This document shows positions 27,046-36,231 of a DNA stretch of 64,000 nucleotides, piece after piece. This DNA is from Clostridiaceae bacterium. GTDB taxonomy: Bacteria; Bacillota; Clostridia; Lachnospirales; Lachnospiraceae. The stretch covers positions 1-64,000 of the forward strand of contig CABIXM010000006.1 of the NCBI GenBank assembly GCA_902362725.1. Direction: 5' to 3'. Position 1 is the first letter of the stretch. Every line of letters starts with the position of its first letter. The position numbers and the translations under genes were made by a program. The notes beneath the pieces were generated by a model. That model searched no databases and had not been told where the DNA came from. It saw only the letters and a list, made by a program, of their open reading frames with translations.

Positions 27046-27273
27046 TTAAGCCACTGCAAATTTTGCCAGCACCTGGTCGAACTCACCGTTCTCCCCGTGA
27101 CATTTCACGGTCAGGATCTGGTTCAGGTCCATGCTCAGCACGCCCAGAATGGACTTGGCGTCGATCAGGATTCGATTGTAATATACATCCACATCAAAAT
27201 CACACTGGCTTGCGCCGCGTACAAACTCCCGTACGTCCTCGGTTGCATTCAGCTTAATCTTTTTTGTCTGCAT
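27046..27273 (-). CDS. HPr-like protein lacking the active-site histidine
   Basis: This 75-residue protein keeps the HPr fold signature around the regulatory serine (DAKSILGVLSMDL, the Ser46 region). The segment that should read GLHARPA at His15 is instead NATEDVREFV, with no histidine. It therefore cannot pass phosphate in the PTS in the normal way. As with Crh of Bacillus, which also lacks His15, it may work only as a regulator, for instance through HPr kinase and CcpA; that is inference. AAAGGAG precedes the ATG, and a textbook promoter lies at 27348-27376. It is monocistronic, ended by a strong terminator. Confidence 0.85.
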   Translation of the reverse strand: MQTKKIKLNATEDVREFVRGASQCDFDVDVYYNRILIDAKSILGVLSMDLNQILTVKCHGENGEFDQVLAKFAVA

Positions 27274-27347
27274 TATTTCTTCACTCCTTTAGGCCTGAAT
27301 ACGTATTCTAAGTCTGTTACAAAGTACATTTGCACTTCGTTGGACGT

Positions 27348-27376
27348 ATTATGACAGCAAGTAATTACTTTGTCAA
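27348..27376 (-). promoter_or_regulatory. Consensus promoter of the HPr-like gene, with palindromic spacer
   Basis: TTGACA (27371-27376) and CATAAT (27348-27353) are 17 bases apart. The spacer contains the perfect 12-base palindrome AAGTAATTACTT (27359-27370), a possible repressor site. The rest of 27377-27559 is AT-rich with no gene. Confidence 0.8.
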
Positions 27377-27559
27377 TCCCCGCCGCAGATCTTTGTGCAC
27401 CCTACAGTTTGCCCAATTTTTTAGTAATTATGCACAAACATTTTTCGTGATTTTTCGACATTTTTACACTGTTTCAAGTCTGTTCCCCTGAATTTCCATT
27501 TTAAAATGTTCCTGCGATGCAGACAACCCAGGATTTCACTTTGTATTTCTGTTAATTTT

Positions 27560-28237
27560 TCAGTCCTCCGGGAAACGTTTCGGCTCGTCCCTAGACTCGA
27601 TTAATACAAAAATTCCGGTTTTTATGCGGATTTCCGCAATTTCTGCGGTAATTTCGTTGCTGACGCCAAGTCCTGCGCTTCCGGTGCTGGTGAAGGTATA
27701 GTCAGTCAGTTCGTACTTAAATCCACGTAACTCCACACCGGTGACCTCTGTGGTCAGGGGCAAAAGGGATACATATTTTCCATACTGCTCTGATTTTTTC
27801 AGATGGACCACTCCGTCCATCAGCCGAATCCGGTTGTAGGCGTCCAAAATGATACAGGACACACCTTTCTTCCTGGCCAGCATCAGACTCTGGATATTGC
27901 CCAGCACGTGATCCAGGCGGGTGCCAGTGCCGCCCAGGATCGTAATTTCACTGCTTCCCAGCTCCAGGGCCAGCTCGATGGCGATCTGACTGTCGGTGGA
28001 ATCCTTCACCGGGTTAAAACGGCGGATAGGAATGTCAGTCTGCGTCTGGTAATACTCCACCAGCTCCGGGGCTGCCGTGTCGAAGTCCCCCACAATCCAG
28101 GTGGGCCTTATCTGATTCTCATAGAGGAATTTCAGACCGTTATCCACGGCAATGATCTGGTCAAATATCTCATTTTTCAAAAAAGACAGGGCAAAATCCC
28201 GCTCGATTCTGCCCCCGCTGATGATTACTGTCTTCAT
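27560..28237 (-). CDS. thiN: Thiamine diphosphokinase
   Basis: ThiN transfers pyrophosphate from ATP to thiamine, giving the cofactor thiamine diphosphate. The 225-residue length is normal. The family motifs are present: AVDNGLKFL, VGDFDT (about 49-54), KDSTDSQIAIELAL (about 78-91) and LGGTGTRLDHVLGNI. The ATG overlaps the rpe stop by 4 bases (ATGA), so translation is coupled. It is the last gene of the murE-to-thiN operon, as in other Firmicutes. No clear hairpin follows directly, and the HPr-like promoter region starts within 200 bases. Confidence 0.95.
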   Translation of the reverse strand: MKTVIISGGRIERDFALSFLKNEIFDQIIAVDNGLKFLYENQIRPTWIVGDFDTAAPELVEYYQTQTDIPIRRFNPVKDSTDSQIAIELALELGSSEITILGGTGTRLDHVLGNIQSLMLARKKGVSCIILDAYNRIRLMDGVVHLKKSEQYGKYVSLLPLTTEVTGVELRGFKYELTDYTFTSTGSAGLGVSNEITAEIAEIRIKTGIFVLIESRDEPKRFPED

Positions 28238-28893
28238 GCTTCACCCAATATTTTCATAAAGTCTGTCACGTTCTTCTCGATATCGCCGCCGAATACCGCG
28301 GAGCCCGCCACGATGATGTTGGCGCCTGCATCCAGAACGGTCTGTACGTTGTTCAGCTTGATACCGCCGTCTACTTCGATGTCAATCTCCAGTCCGCGCT
28401 CCTCCATCATTTTCCGCAGATCACGGATCTTGGCGGTACAGCTCTCGATGTACTTCTGACCACCGAAGCCCGGATTGACCGTCATCAGAAGTACCATATC
28501 CAGATCCTCCAGAATGTAATCCAGCGCGCTTAAGGATGTGGACGGATTCAGGGCCACACAGGCCTTCATACCGTTCTCTTTGATAGCCGCGATGGTGCGG
28601 TTCAGGTGCGGGCAGACCTCGGCATGGACGGTCAGAATATCCGCGCCCGCTTCCGCAAAGGCCTTAATGTACGGATCCGGGTTATCCATCATCAGATGTA
28701 CGTCAAAGACTGCCACGGATTTCTTCCGGATAGCCTCGATGACTGGAAAGCCCAGAGACAGGCTCGGCACGAAATGTCCGTCCATCACGTCAATGTGCAG
28801 GTACTCCGCGCCTGCCTCCTCCGCTTTTCGGATGTCCTCTCCCAGCGCTGCGAAATCTGCGGCCAGAATGGACGGGGACAACTTGTTGATCAT
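28234..28893 (-). CDS. rpe: Ribulose-phosphate 3-epimerase
   Basis: Rpe interconverts ribulose 5-phosphate and xylulose 5-phosphate in the pentose phosphate pathway. The 219-residue TIM barrel shows SPSILAADFAALGEDI at the N terminus, HIDVMDGHFVPSLS with the catalytic Asp, FDVHLMMDNP, MTVNPGFGGQKY and IEVDGGI with the second catalytic Asp. It is 2 bases downstream of rsgA and overlaps thiN by 4 bases. Confidence 0.97.
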   Translation of the reverse strand: MINKLSPSILAADFAALGEDIRKAEEAGAEYLHIDVMDGHFVPSLSLGFPVIEAIRKKSVAVFDVHLMMDNPDPYIKAFAEAGADILTVHAEVCPHLNRTIAAIKENGMKACVALNPSTSLSALDYILEDLDMVLLMTVNPGFGGQKYIESCTAKIRDLRKMMEERGLEIDIEVDGGIKLNNVQTVLDAGANIIVAGSAVFGGDIEKNVTDFMKILGEA

Positions 28894-28895
28894 AA

Positions 28896-29774
28896 CTAAT
28901 ACCTCCTCTTATCCTTCAACTCCTCATACAGAAGTTTATAGTTTTCGTATCTTATGGGGCTGATCTTCTTCTCCTCCAGAGCCTCCTTGACACCGCAGCC
29001 CGGCTCATGGATGTGGGCGCAGCCCTGAAAGCGGCAGAAGGGTTCATATTTCGCGAATTCCGGAAAATAGGTTCCCAGCTCTTCCTTTTCCATGTCCGGC
29101 AGATAGATGGAACTGAAACCCGGCGTGTCGCAGATAAATGTATCCTTATCCAGGGCAAACAGCTCGGAATGACGGGTGGTATGCTTTCCCCGCTCAATCT
29201 TCCGGCTGATGTCGCCGGTCTCCATGCCCGCCTCCGGGGACAGGAGATTGATGAGGGAGGATTTGCCCACACCGGAGGGTCCAGCCACAGTGGTGGTCTT
29301 TCCCTTTAACAGCTCCCGGATAGCCTGAATGCCCTCCTCCTTCGCCGCGCTGGTGAACAGGACCGGATAGTCCGCGCTCTCGTAGGTAGCCCGGAGCAGC
29401 TTAAGTTCCTCCTCATTTACCATGTCCTGCTTGTTGAAGCAGACCACAGCCGGAACCTTCTGGTACTGCATCAGAATCAGAAAGCGATCCAGCAGATTGA
29501 AGTTCGGTTTCGGCTTCGCCGCCGCAAAGATAACCAGCGCCTGGTCGATATTGGCTACGGCCGGGCGGATCAGTTCATTTTTCCGGGGCAGGATTTCTTC
29601 GATGTTACCTTTTTTTTCTTCTTCGTCCAGCACGTCCAGTCGGATATTGTCCCCCACCAGGGGCTTTACCTTCTGGTTGCGGAAGGCCCCTTTTGCTTTA
29701 CATTCATAGATACCGGATTCCGCCACGTGAACGTAGTAGAATCCGGCAATTCCTTTTATTATCTTTCCCTGCAT
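28896..29774 (-). CDS. rsgA: Ribosome small-subunit-dependent GTPase A
   Basis: RsgA is a circularly permuted GTPase that checks late 30S maturation. The 292-residue chain begins with an OB fold, then carries the motifs in permuted order: G4 CFNKQDMV, G1 GPSGVGKSSLINLL, and G3 DTPGF. A C-terminal zinc site follows, with CRFQGCAHIHEPGC providing Cys and His ligands. It is 12 bases downstream of the PASTA kinase gene; RsgA orthologues are phosphorylated by PrkC-type kinases in Bacillus, so this adjacency is meaningful. Confidence 0.97.
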   Translation of the reverse strand: MQGKIIKGIAGFYYVHVAESGIYECKAKGAFRNQKVKPLVGDNIRLDVLDEEEKKGNIEEILPRKNELIRPAVANIDQALVIFAAAKPKPNFNLLDRFLILMQYQKVPAVVCFNKQDMVNEEELKLLRATYESADYPVLFTSAAKEEGIQAIRELLKGKTTTVAGPSGVGKSSLINLLSPEAGMETGDISRKIERGKHTTRHSELFALDKDTFICDTPGFSSIYLPDMEKEELGTYFPEFAKYEPFCRFQGCAHIHEPGCGVKEALEEKKISPIRYENYKLLYEELKDKRRY

Positions 29775-29786
29775 GAATCCGTCCTG

Positions 29787-32288
29787 TTACTGCGCCTGAC
29801 CGCCGGATCCTGCTGACTGGGTGGTACCGTCACCGGCAGACGGGGACGGATCTGCGGACGGAGACGGAGTCACCGTCGGTGTCAGTCCGGTTTTGCCGCA
29901 CTGGGAGCACTTGCCATTGGCATCCACGTTGGGATGGGTGCAGACGCCGAGACTTACCACCACGTCGATCTTGGTTCCCAGATTCTGGGCTCCGCTGGGG
30001 CTACAGGAGATAATCTTGCCTTCTGCCACCGTGTCGCTGTATTCCTTAGTAATATTGCCCACTGTGAAGCCGCGGTTTGTAATCTCATTGACGCTGTCGC
30101 CTGACCCCGGTACATTCGCCGTCTTCGCCGGCTCCGGTCCTTCACTCAACGTAACGCTTATGGTGCTTCCCGCAGCCACATCCGCGTCCATCGGGGAATG
30201 GGTCACAACCGTTCCCTTGTCATATTTATCGCTGTACTGGCTGTCGGTATAAGATACCTTCAGGCCTTTTCCATCCAGCTTGCTCTCAATCTCGCTCTTG
30301 GTATAGCCTCTGTAATCGCCCACATGGACCGTATTCTTGCCCTTGCTGATCACATAGCTGACTTTGGTGTTCTTGTCTACCTTGGTACCTGCGGACGGGC
30401 TCTGGGAAATGATATTGCCCTCGTCCACCGTATCGCTGTATTCCTGGGATGCCTGACCGGACGCCAGTCCGGCTGCCTTTAAGAGCTCCTTGGCCTTGGA
30501 CTCGGTCTTGCCGGTGATGGTCGGAACCTCTACCTGCTGATTCGCTTCCTTGCCCTTGCTGACCACGACAGTCACCACGCTGCTCTTGTCAATCTTCTTG
30601 CCTGCTGCCGGCGAGGTGGAAATAACCTTACCCTCTGCCACGTCCTCACTGGTCACCTCTGAGATATCCACAGAAAGTCCCAGCGCCTCCAGTGCGCTCT
30701 TGGCCTTGGCCTCGGTGTAGCCCTTCACATCGGGAACCTCCACTTTCTCGCCGTCTCCGCACACATCCACTACGATGGTGGTATTTGGATCTACCTTAGT
30801 GCCCTCTTCCTCACTCTGGCTGACGATCTGGCCTGCTTCATACTGATCGGAGGACTTGGTCTCCCCCAGCGTAATGCCCAATCCCAGCTTGTTCAGCTCT
30901 TCCTTCGCCTCGGAATAGCTCTTGCCCAGCAGATTCGGCACTTCCACCTCCTCGTTCAGGACGTCTGCGATCTCGGTATCGTCTGTGGTCTTATCACTGG
31001 ATCCCTTTCCAAAGCCCAGCACCTTGCCGATGATGACTGCCAGGATAATCACGATGATGATGGCCGCCACGATACCGCCGATGGTCATGATCTTCTCCAT
31101 CTTCGGATCCAGAATGCCGCCGTCGCTATCGTCGTCATCCTCCTCGTCCCCGTCGTCCTCATCCTTTTTCTCTTTTTTCAGGAAGCCGAAGAGACCGCCC
31201 TTTTTGCCGCGTCCTTCGTCTTCGTCGTAATCGTCATCCTCGTAATCATCGTCTTCGTAATCGTCGTCTTCGTCGTCCTCATACTCCTCGTCATCATATT
31301 CCTCATCCTTTTCCGCGTTCAGACGGTCCAGATAAGCGTATTTGGACTCAGCGTCATCGGAAGCTGCCGGAATCCGTCCGGTCTCCCGCTTGATTTTGGA
31401 AATCTCGTCCCGGGTGATAGCTACAGTCTTGGCTCCATCCGGCACAATCTCTTTTACAAAATTTACATCCGGCGTAAGCAGGGACTGCTTCAGATCCGCG
31501 ATCAGCTCCGCCGCGCTTGCGTAACGGCGATCCGGACTCTTCTCCGTACATTTCAAAATAATATGTTCCAGACTCACCGGCACATCGGAAGCATAGACAC
31601 GGGGGGATACGATATCCTCCTGCAGATGCTTCACCGCCACCACCACGGTGGTTTCGCCGTCGAAGGGCACCCGTCCGGTCACCATCTCATACATGACGAT
31701 ACCTAGGGAATAGATGTCGCTCTTGGCGTCGCTGTAACCACCTCTGGCCTGCTCCGGGGAAGTATAATGCACGGAACCCATGGCGTCCGCAGTATTCGTA
31801 TTGGAGGAAATGGATTTGGCGATGCCGAAATCCGTCACCTTCACCTTGCCCTCCCGGGAAATAATGATATTCTGGGGCTTAATGTCCCGATGTACAATCT
31901 GATTGTTGTGGGCAATCTCCAGGCCGGAAGCCACCTGAATGGCGATGCTGGTCGCCTCTTTGACGGTCAGCCGGCCCTTTTTCTCGATATAAGTCTTGAG
32001 GGTGATGCCCTCCACCAGTTCCATGACGATATAGAAAATATTCTGCTCGTCGCCCACGTCATAGACATTGACGATATTCGGGTGGGCCAGCGCCGCAGCG
32101 GCCTGGGCCTCCTCCTTGAACTTGCGGACGAAATTTTTATCCTCCACAAATTCATCCTTCAGTACTTTTACCGCCACAAAACGGTTCAGCTTGTGGTCCT
32201 TTCCTTTGAAAACCTCAGCCATGCCGCCAGATCCAATTTTTTCCAAAATCTCGTAGCGATCTCCTAAAAACATTCCAATTCTTACCAT
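29787..32288 (-). CDS. prkC: PASTA-domain serine/threonine kinase (PrkC/Stk1 type)
   Basis: This is a membrane kinase that senses muropeptides or lipid II and controls growth, division and dormancy. The cytoplasmic kinase domain (about 10-275) has GSGGMAEVFKG, the lysine in VAVKVLK, HRDIKPQN and DFGIAKS. A very acidic juxtamembrane stretch (about 325-395) includes KKGGLFGFLKKEKK. One helix lies near 397-425 and is followed by five PASTA repeats. The C terminus is odd: after the last PASTA there is CTHPNVDANGKCSQCG, a CxH/CxxC pattern like a small zinc knuckle, then a Ser/Pro/Thr-rich tail. It is followed by rsgA and preceded by its phosphatase. Confidence 0.96.
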   Translation of the reverse strand: MVRIGMFLGDRYEILEKIGSGGMAEVFKGKDHKLNRFVAVKVLKDEFVEDKNFVRKFKEEAQAAAALAHPNIVNVYDVGDEQNIFYIVMELVEGITLKTYIEKKGRLTVKEATSIAIQVASGLEIAHNNQIVHRDIKPQNIIISREGKVKVTDFGIAKSISSNTNTADAMGSVHYTSPEQARGGYSDAKSDIYSLGIVMYEMVTGRVPFDGETTVVVAVKHLQEDIVSPRVYASDVPVSLEHIILKCTEKSPDRRYASAAELIADLKQSLLTPDVNFVKEIVPDGAKTVAITRDEISKIKRETGRIPAASDDAESKYAYLDRLNAEKDEEYDDEEYEDDEDDDYEDDDYEDDDYDEDEGRGKKGGLFGFLKKEKKDEDDGDEEDDDDSDGGILDPKMEKIMTIGGIVAAIIIVIILAVIIGKVLGFGKGSSDKTTDDTEIADVLNEEVEVPNLLGKSYSEAKEELNKLGLGITLGETKSSDQYEAGQIVSQSEEEGTKVDPNTTIVVDVCGDGEKVEVPDVKGYTEAKAKSALEALGLSVDISEVTSEDVAEGKVISTSPAAGKKIDKSSVVTVVVSKGKEANQQVEVPTITGKTESKAKELLKAAGLASGQASQEYSDTVDEGNIISQSPSAGTKVDKNTKVSYVISKGKNTVHVGDYRGYTKSEIESKLDGKGLKVSYTDSQYSDKYDKGTVVTHSPMDADVAAGSTISVTLSEGPEPAKTANVPGSGDSVNEITNRGFTVGNITKEYSDTVAEGKIISCSPSGAQNLGTKIDVVVSLGVCTHPNVDANGKCSQCGKTGLTPTVTPSPSADPSPSAGDGTTQSAGSGGQAQ

Positions 32289-32348
32289 AATTTACTTCAC
32301 CTCATCATCCTATCCACGTTTGTAACTGTTCAGCGCTGAGCCAAACTA

Positions 32349-33074
32349 TTACACGCGTTCTATTAATACGACAGCAATGTTGTCTCTCCCGCCGTTGTGA
32401 TTGGCTGCTCTTATGAGCTCCTTCGCGCAGGATTCCAGATCCGTGCGCATGTCCACAATCTCTTTGATCTGCCCGTCGCTGACCATATTGCTCAGGCCGT
32501 CCGAGCACATCAGAAGGCATTCGCCCTTCTGAAGATCCGTGTCGAAGTAATCCGGTTCCACCGTATCCGACACGCCGATTGCTTTCGTAATAATATTTTT
32601 GTCGGGATGATTTCGTGCCTGTTCCTCTGAAATCTCTCCCATGCGGACCATTTCCTCCACCAGGGAATGATCCTCTGTGATCTGTTCGATCCGATCGCCG
32701 ATCTTATACAGGCGGCTGTCTCCCACATTGACCACGTAGACCATGCCCTTATTCACCGTGGCCGCCACCAGTGTAGTGCCCATGCCCGTATAGCTGGTCG
32801 ATTCTCTGGCTTTCTCCAGCAGCTTCTGGTTCCCGTACTGGAACGCGCCCTTCAGAATCTGATAGGGGTTCGTCTGCATACTCTTGGAGACGGCTTCCTC
32901 TACCTTCGCAACCGTATATTCAGAGGCCAGATCGCCTGCTTTGTGGCCGCCCATGCCATCCGCCACCAGAAACAGGTTCGGGAGATTACCCACAGGCTCT
33001 TCCGATACATAAATATAGTCCTGATTGATCGCGCGGCACTTACCGATATCCTTCATGCCCCAGGCTTTCAGCAT
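32349..33074 (-). CDS. prpC: PP2C-family protein phosphatase (PrpC/Stp1 type)
   Basis: This metal-dependent phosphatase reverses PrkC phosphorylation. The 241-residue PP2C fold has AINQDY near the N terminus, LVADGMGGHKAGDLAS with the metal-binding Asp and Gly, CSDGLSNM, and GGRDNIAVVLI at the end. The start at 33074 follows AGGAGG by 6 bases and overlaps the rlmN 3' end by 35 bases. The kinase gene follows after 60 bases. Confidence 0.95.
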   Translation of the reverse strand: MLKAWGMKDIGKCRAINQDYIYVSEEPVGNLPNLFLVADGMGGHKAGDLASEYTVAKVEEAVSKSMQTNPYQILKGAFQYGNQKLLEKARESTSYTGMGTTLVAATVNKGMVYVVNVGDSRLYKIGDRIEQITEDHSLVEEMVRMGEISEEQARNHPDKNIITKAIGVSDTVEPDYFDTDLQKGECLLMCSDGLSNMVSDGQIKEIVDMRTDLESCAKELIRAANHNGGRDNIAVVLIERV

Positions 33075-34131
33075 CTGATTCCTCCTCTCTGGGTTCCCCG
33101 CTTTTCAGATAGCGTCTGCGCAGCTGTCCGCAGGCGCCGTCGATATCGCGGCCCATTTCTCTTCTAATAGTAACATTTATCCCGTATTTTTCAAGTTCCT
33201 TTTTGAAATTGCCGATGACCTCTTTTTTCGGCTGCACAAAGCTCCGCTCGGTCACCGGGTTTACCGGAATCAGATTCACATGGCTGTGAATGGGTTTGGC
33301 CAGGGCCGCAAGTCTTTTCGCGTCCTCCGGGTGATCGTTGACGCCGCCCACCAGGCTGTACTCGAAGGTCATCCGCCGTCCCGTCTTCTGATGATAGTAG
33401 GCGCAGGCGTCCAGCACCTCCGGCAGAGCATATTTATTAGCGATGGGCATCAGCTCCGCCCGCTTCTCCTGGGTCACCGCATGGAGGGACAGGGCCAGGG
33501 TAATGGCCAGCTTCTCATCGGCCAGCTGCCGGATCCGCGGCACGATGCCGCAGGTGGATACAGTCAGGTTTCGCTGACTGATGTTCAGGCCATTCTCGTC
33601 GGTCAGAAGCCGGATAAAACGTAAGAGATTGTCGTAATTATCCAGCGGTTCGCCGGTTCCCATGACCACCACGTTGGAGACGCGCTCGCCGCTGTCCTTC
33701 TGAATCCGGTAAATCTGGTCCAGCATCTCCGAGGGCTTTAAGGATCGCACCACGCCGCCAATGGTGGAGGCGCAGAAACGACAGCCCATACGACAGCCCA
33801 CCTGAGAAGAGATGCAGACAGAATTGCCGTGATGATAGCGCATCAGGACGCTCTCGATCACATTGCCGTCGGAGAGACGGAACAGATACTTGCAGGTTCC
33901 ATCCAGCTTCGACCGCTGTACCTCTACAATTTCCAGATTCGTATATTCGTATTCATTTTTCAGAAGCTCCCGTAAGTTTCTGGAGAGATTACTCATCTCG
34001 TCAAAGCCGGAAGCCAGCTTTCCGTGCATCCAGTTGTAGATCTGACCTGCCCGGAAAGCCTTTTCCCCATGATTCTGAAGCTCTGTTTTCAGTTCTTCCA
34101 GGGTCAGGGATTTGATATCCGTCTGTTCCAT
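33040..34131 (-). CDS. rlmN: 23S rRNA (adenine-2503-C2)-methyltransferase / tRNA A37 methylase
   Basis: RlmN is a radical-SAM methylase. The 363-residue protein has the cluster motif CRMGCRFCAST, and GEPLDNY is the SAM-binding GEP block. One methyl-carrying cysteine is the C in VSTCGIVP, and the other is in GACGQLR near the C terminus. It starts 2 bases after rsmB and overlaps prpC by 35 bases. Cfr would be the main alternative, but the operon position fits RlmN. Confidence 0.96.
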   Translation of the reverse strand: MEQTDIKSLTLEELKTELQNHGEKAFRAGQIYNWMHGKLASGFDEMSNLSRNLRELLKNEYEYTNLEIVEVQRSKLDGTCKYLFRLSDGNVIESVLMRYHHGNSVCISSQVGCRMGCRFCASTIGGVVRSLKPSEMLDQIYRIQKDSGERVSNVVVMGTGEPLDNYDNLLRFIRLLTDENGLNISQRNLTVSTCGIVPRIRQLADEKLAITLALSLHAVTQEKRAELMPIANKYALPEVLDACAYYHQKTGRRMTFEYSLVGGVNDHPEDAKRLAALAKPIHSHVNLIPVNPVTERSFVQPKKEVIGNFKKELEKYGINVTIRREMGRDIDGACGQLRRRYLKSGEPREEESDAESLGHEGYR

Positions 34132-34133
34132 AT

Positions 34134-35474
34134 CTATTTTCCGTTATTCTTTCTGAATTTCGCAATGAAAAAGCCGTCGCAGGAATGTACGCCCGGAAGC
34201 AGCTGTAAATAGCCCTGCTTCGTGGTTTTGCCCTGAAGCTCCTCTGGCAGACAGTCGTCCAAGGACACCGCTTCATATGGGAAATGGGACAGGAACCAGC
34301 GCACATTTTCCTCATTTTCCCCCTGGTTGATGGTGCAGGTACTGTATACAAGAGTTCCTCCCGGCTTCACGTAGGCTTCCACGGTACTCAAAATCTTTCG
34401 CTGCAGCTCCTGTAATTCCTGCTGCTGTTCCTTACTCATGCGGTACTTGATGTCTGTCTTTTTGGAGAGAACGCCGAGGCCAGAGCAGGGTAAATCAGCC
34501 AGTAATACATCGGCTTTTTCTTTTGACGCTTCCTCATATACGCAGGCGTCCTTCACGGACACCGTTACGTTCGTTACACCCAGACGCTCCGCATTATCCC
34601 GAATCAGGTCTGCCTTATATTCCGTCAGATCCCGCGCGTCCACACTGCCCGTCTCTCCTGTCTTCTCCGCCAGATACAGGCTCTTGCCGCCGGGAGCCGC
34701 GCACACGTCGATGCAGTAGTCGCCCGCTTTCACGCCTGCGATCTCCACGGCCAGCATGGAGCTCACATCCTGGACCTGGAACAGCCCTTCCCGGAATTCC
34801 GGCAGGCCGCCCAGATAATCGAAACCTTCGATCTGCAGCGCGCCGTCGATATAGGGCGCTGCCTGGACGCGGATATTCTGGGCTTCCAGCCGAACCTTCA
34901 GATCTGCCGGACTGATCCGGTTCTGATTTACCCGGATAGTTAATGGCGCTTTTTTACAGAAGGCTGCCAGCATGGTTTCCGTCTGCTCCCGTCCGTAGAT
35001 CGTGAGCCATTCCTTCACCATCCATTCCGGCATGGAATAGCGCACGGACAGGTAACGCACCGGCTCTTTTTCGGATGGCAGCTTTACCTCTCCGAGATTC
35101 CGGGCGATGTTACGTAACACACCGTTTACAAAGCCCTTCAGCTGTCGGAAGCCCTTTTTCTGGGCCAGCTTTACCGCCTCGTTGCAGACCGCGGAATCCG
35201 GCACGCTGTCCATGTATTTGAGCTGATAGACCGACATCCTGAGGATTTCCCGGATGACCGGCTTCTGTTTTTTCACTTTGACGCTGGAAAACTGGTCCAT
35301 GATGTAATCCAGCTCGATCCGCCGCTCGAGAGTTCCCTCCACCAGACGGGTCAGAAAGGCACGCTCCTGTTTTTCCAGATACTGGTATTTATCCAGTACG
35401 TTTCGAAGCGCGATGTGGCTGTATTCTTCGCCTGCCGATACCTCCAGCAGAATCCCCAGAGCCAGCTCACGCAT
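34134..35474 (-). CDS. rsmB: 16S rRNA (cytosine-967-C5)-methyltransferase
   Basis: RsmB (Sun/Fmu) is a 446-residue enzyme with an N-terminal NusB-like RNA-binding domain (about 1-130) and a C-terminal SAM methyltransferase. It shows VCAAPGGKSLYLAE (motif I), LADLPCSGLGVL and VYSTCTINQGENE, which carry the two catalytic cysteines. The frame is open back to a TTG at 35510, but I choose the ATG at 35474, 6 bases after AAAGGA. It lies 10 bases downstream of the zinc peptidase and 2 bases upstream of rlmN. Confidence 0.95.
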   Translation of the reverse strand: MRELALGILLEVSAGEEYSHIALRNVLDKYQYLEKQERAFLTRLVEGTLERRIELDYIMDQFSSVKVKKQKPVIREILRMSVYQLKYMDSVPDSAVCNEAVKLAQKKGFRQLKGFVNGVLRNIARNLGEVKLPSEKEPVRYLSVRYSMPEWMVKEWLTIYGREQTETMLAAFCKKAPLTIRVNQNRISPADLKVRLEAQNIRVQAAPYIDGALQIEGFDYLGGLPEFREGLFQVQDVSSMLAVEIAGVKAGDYCIDVCAAPGGKSLYLAEKTGETGSVDARDLTEYKADLIRDNAERLGVTNVTVSVKDACVYEEASKEKADVLLADLPCSGLGVLSKKTDIKYRMSKEQQQELQELQRKILSTVEAYVKPGGTLVYSTCTINQGENEENVRWFLSHFPYEAVSLDDCLPEELQGKTTKQGYLQLLPGVHSCDGFFIAKFRKNNGK

Positions 35475-35484
35475 ATCTGTTCCT

Positions 35485-36198
35485 TTAGTCACGATTTCTT
35501 CTTCCTCCAAAGAGTATCAGGAGACGCAGGAGAGACAGGATAGAAGCCGCTGCCGCCGCCACATAGGTCATGGCCGCCGCGCTTAAGACCTTCTTCGTTC
35601 CCCGAATCTCATCTCCGTACAGGATTCCCGTATTTCCCAGAATCTGGATCGCACGGTGGGACGCGTCGAACTCCACCGGCAGGGTCACCAGCTGGAACAA
35701 TACGCCCAGGGAGAACAGCAGGATTCCCAGATTGATTAAAAAGCTGCTGCTTCCGAAAACCAGTCCGATGATGATAATCGGCCAGGCCGCCTGGGTTCCG
35801 AAGTTTGCCACCGGCACCAGGGCGTTTCGGAAGCGGAGCGGGAAATAGTCTTTGTCGTCCTGCACCGCATGGCCGCACTCATGGGCCGCCACGCCGAGGG
35901 CCGCTACAGAGGTGGAATTATAGACCACGTCCGACAGACGTAAGACCCGGTTCTTCGGGTCGTAATGATCAGTCAGCTCGCCGCTGACATGCTCGATGCG
36001 CACATCGTAGATGCCGTTGGCCCGCAGAATCTGATCCGCCACCTGGGCTCCGGTGAGGCCGGACATACTGCGCACCCGACTGTATTTGGAATAGGTGGTC
36101 TTCACCTTGGCCGAAGCCCACAGGGAAATCACCACGCCAATCAGTACTAATAGATAAGTGGGGTCAAAATAATAACCATAGCCGTATCCATAAGGCAT
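35485..36198 (-). CDS. YugP-type membrane zinc metallopeptidase
   Basis: This 237-residue protein belongs to the neutral zinc metallopeptidase family PF04298. It has an N-terminal glycine/tyrosine-rich start (MPYGYGYGYYFDPTY), an N-terminal membrane helix, the zinc motif AAHECGHAVQ (near residue 105), EFDASHRAI with a further ligand acid, and three more membrane helices. The substrate is unknown. It sits in the fmt-rsmB gap, where many Lachnospiraceae and Clostridium genomes carry it. Confidence 0.9.
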   Translation of the reverse strand: MPYGYGYGYYFDPTYLLVLIGVVISLWASAKVKTTYSKYSRVRSMSGLTGAQVADQILRANGIYDVRIEHVSGELTDHYDPKNRVLRLSDVVYNSTSVAALGVAAHECGHAVQDDKDYFPLRFRNALVPVANFGTQAAWPIIIIGLVFGSSSFLINLGILLFSLGVLFQLVTLPVEFDASHRAIQILGNTGILYGDEIRGTKKVLSAAAMTYVAAAAASILSLLRLLILFGGRRNRD

Positions 36199-36231
36199 AA
36201 CGTAACACTCCTTTTCATCACGGGCACGGGA

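Noticed and set aside
31140..31330. Simple-sequence repeat in the kinase gene
   Set aside because: The GAT/GAA-like repetition encodes the acidic juxtamembrane region and is in frame; no sign of expansion or phase variation.
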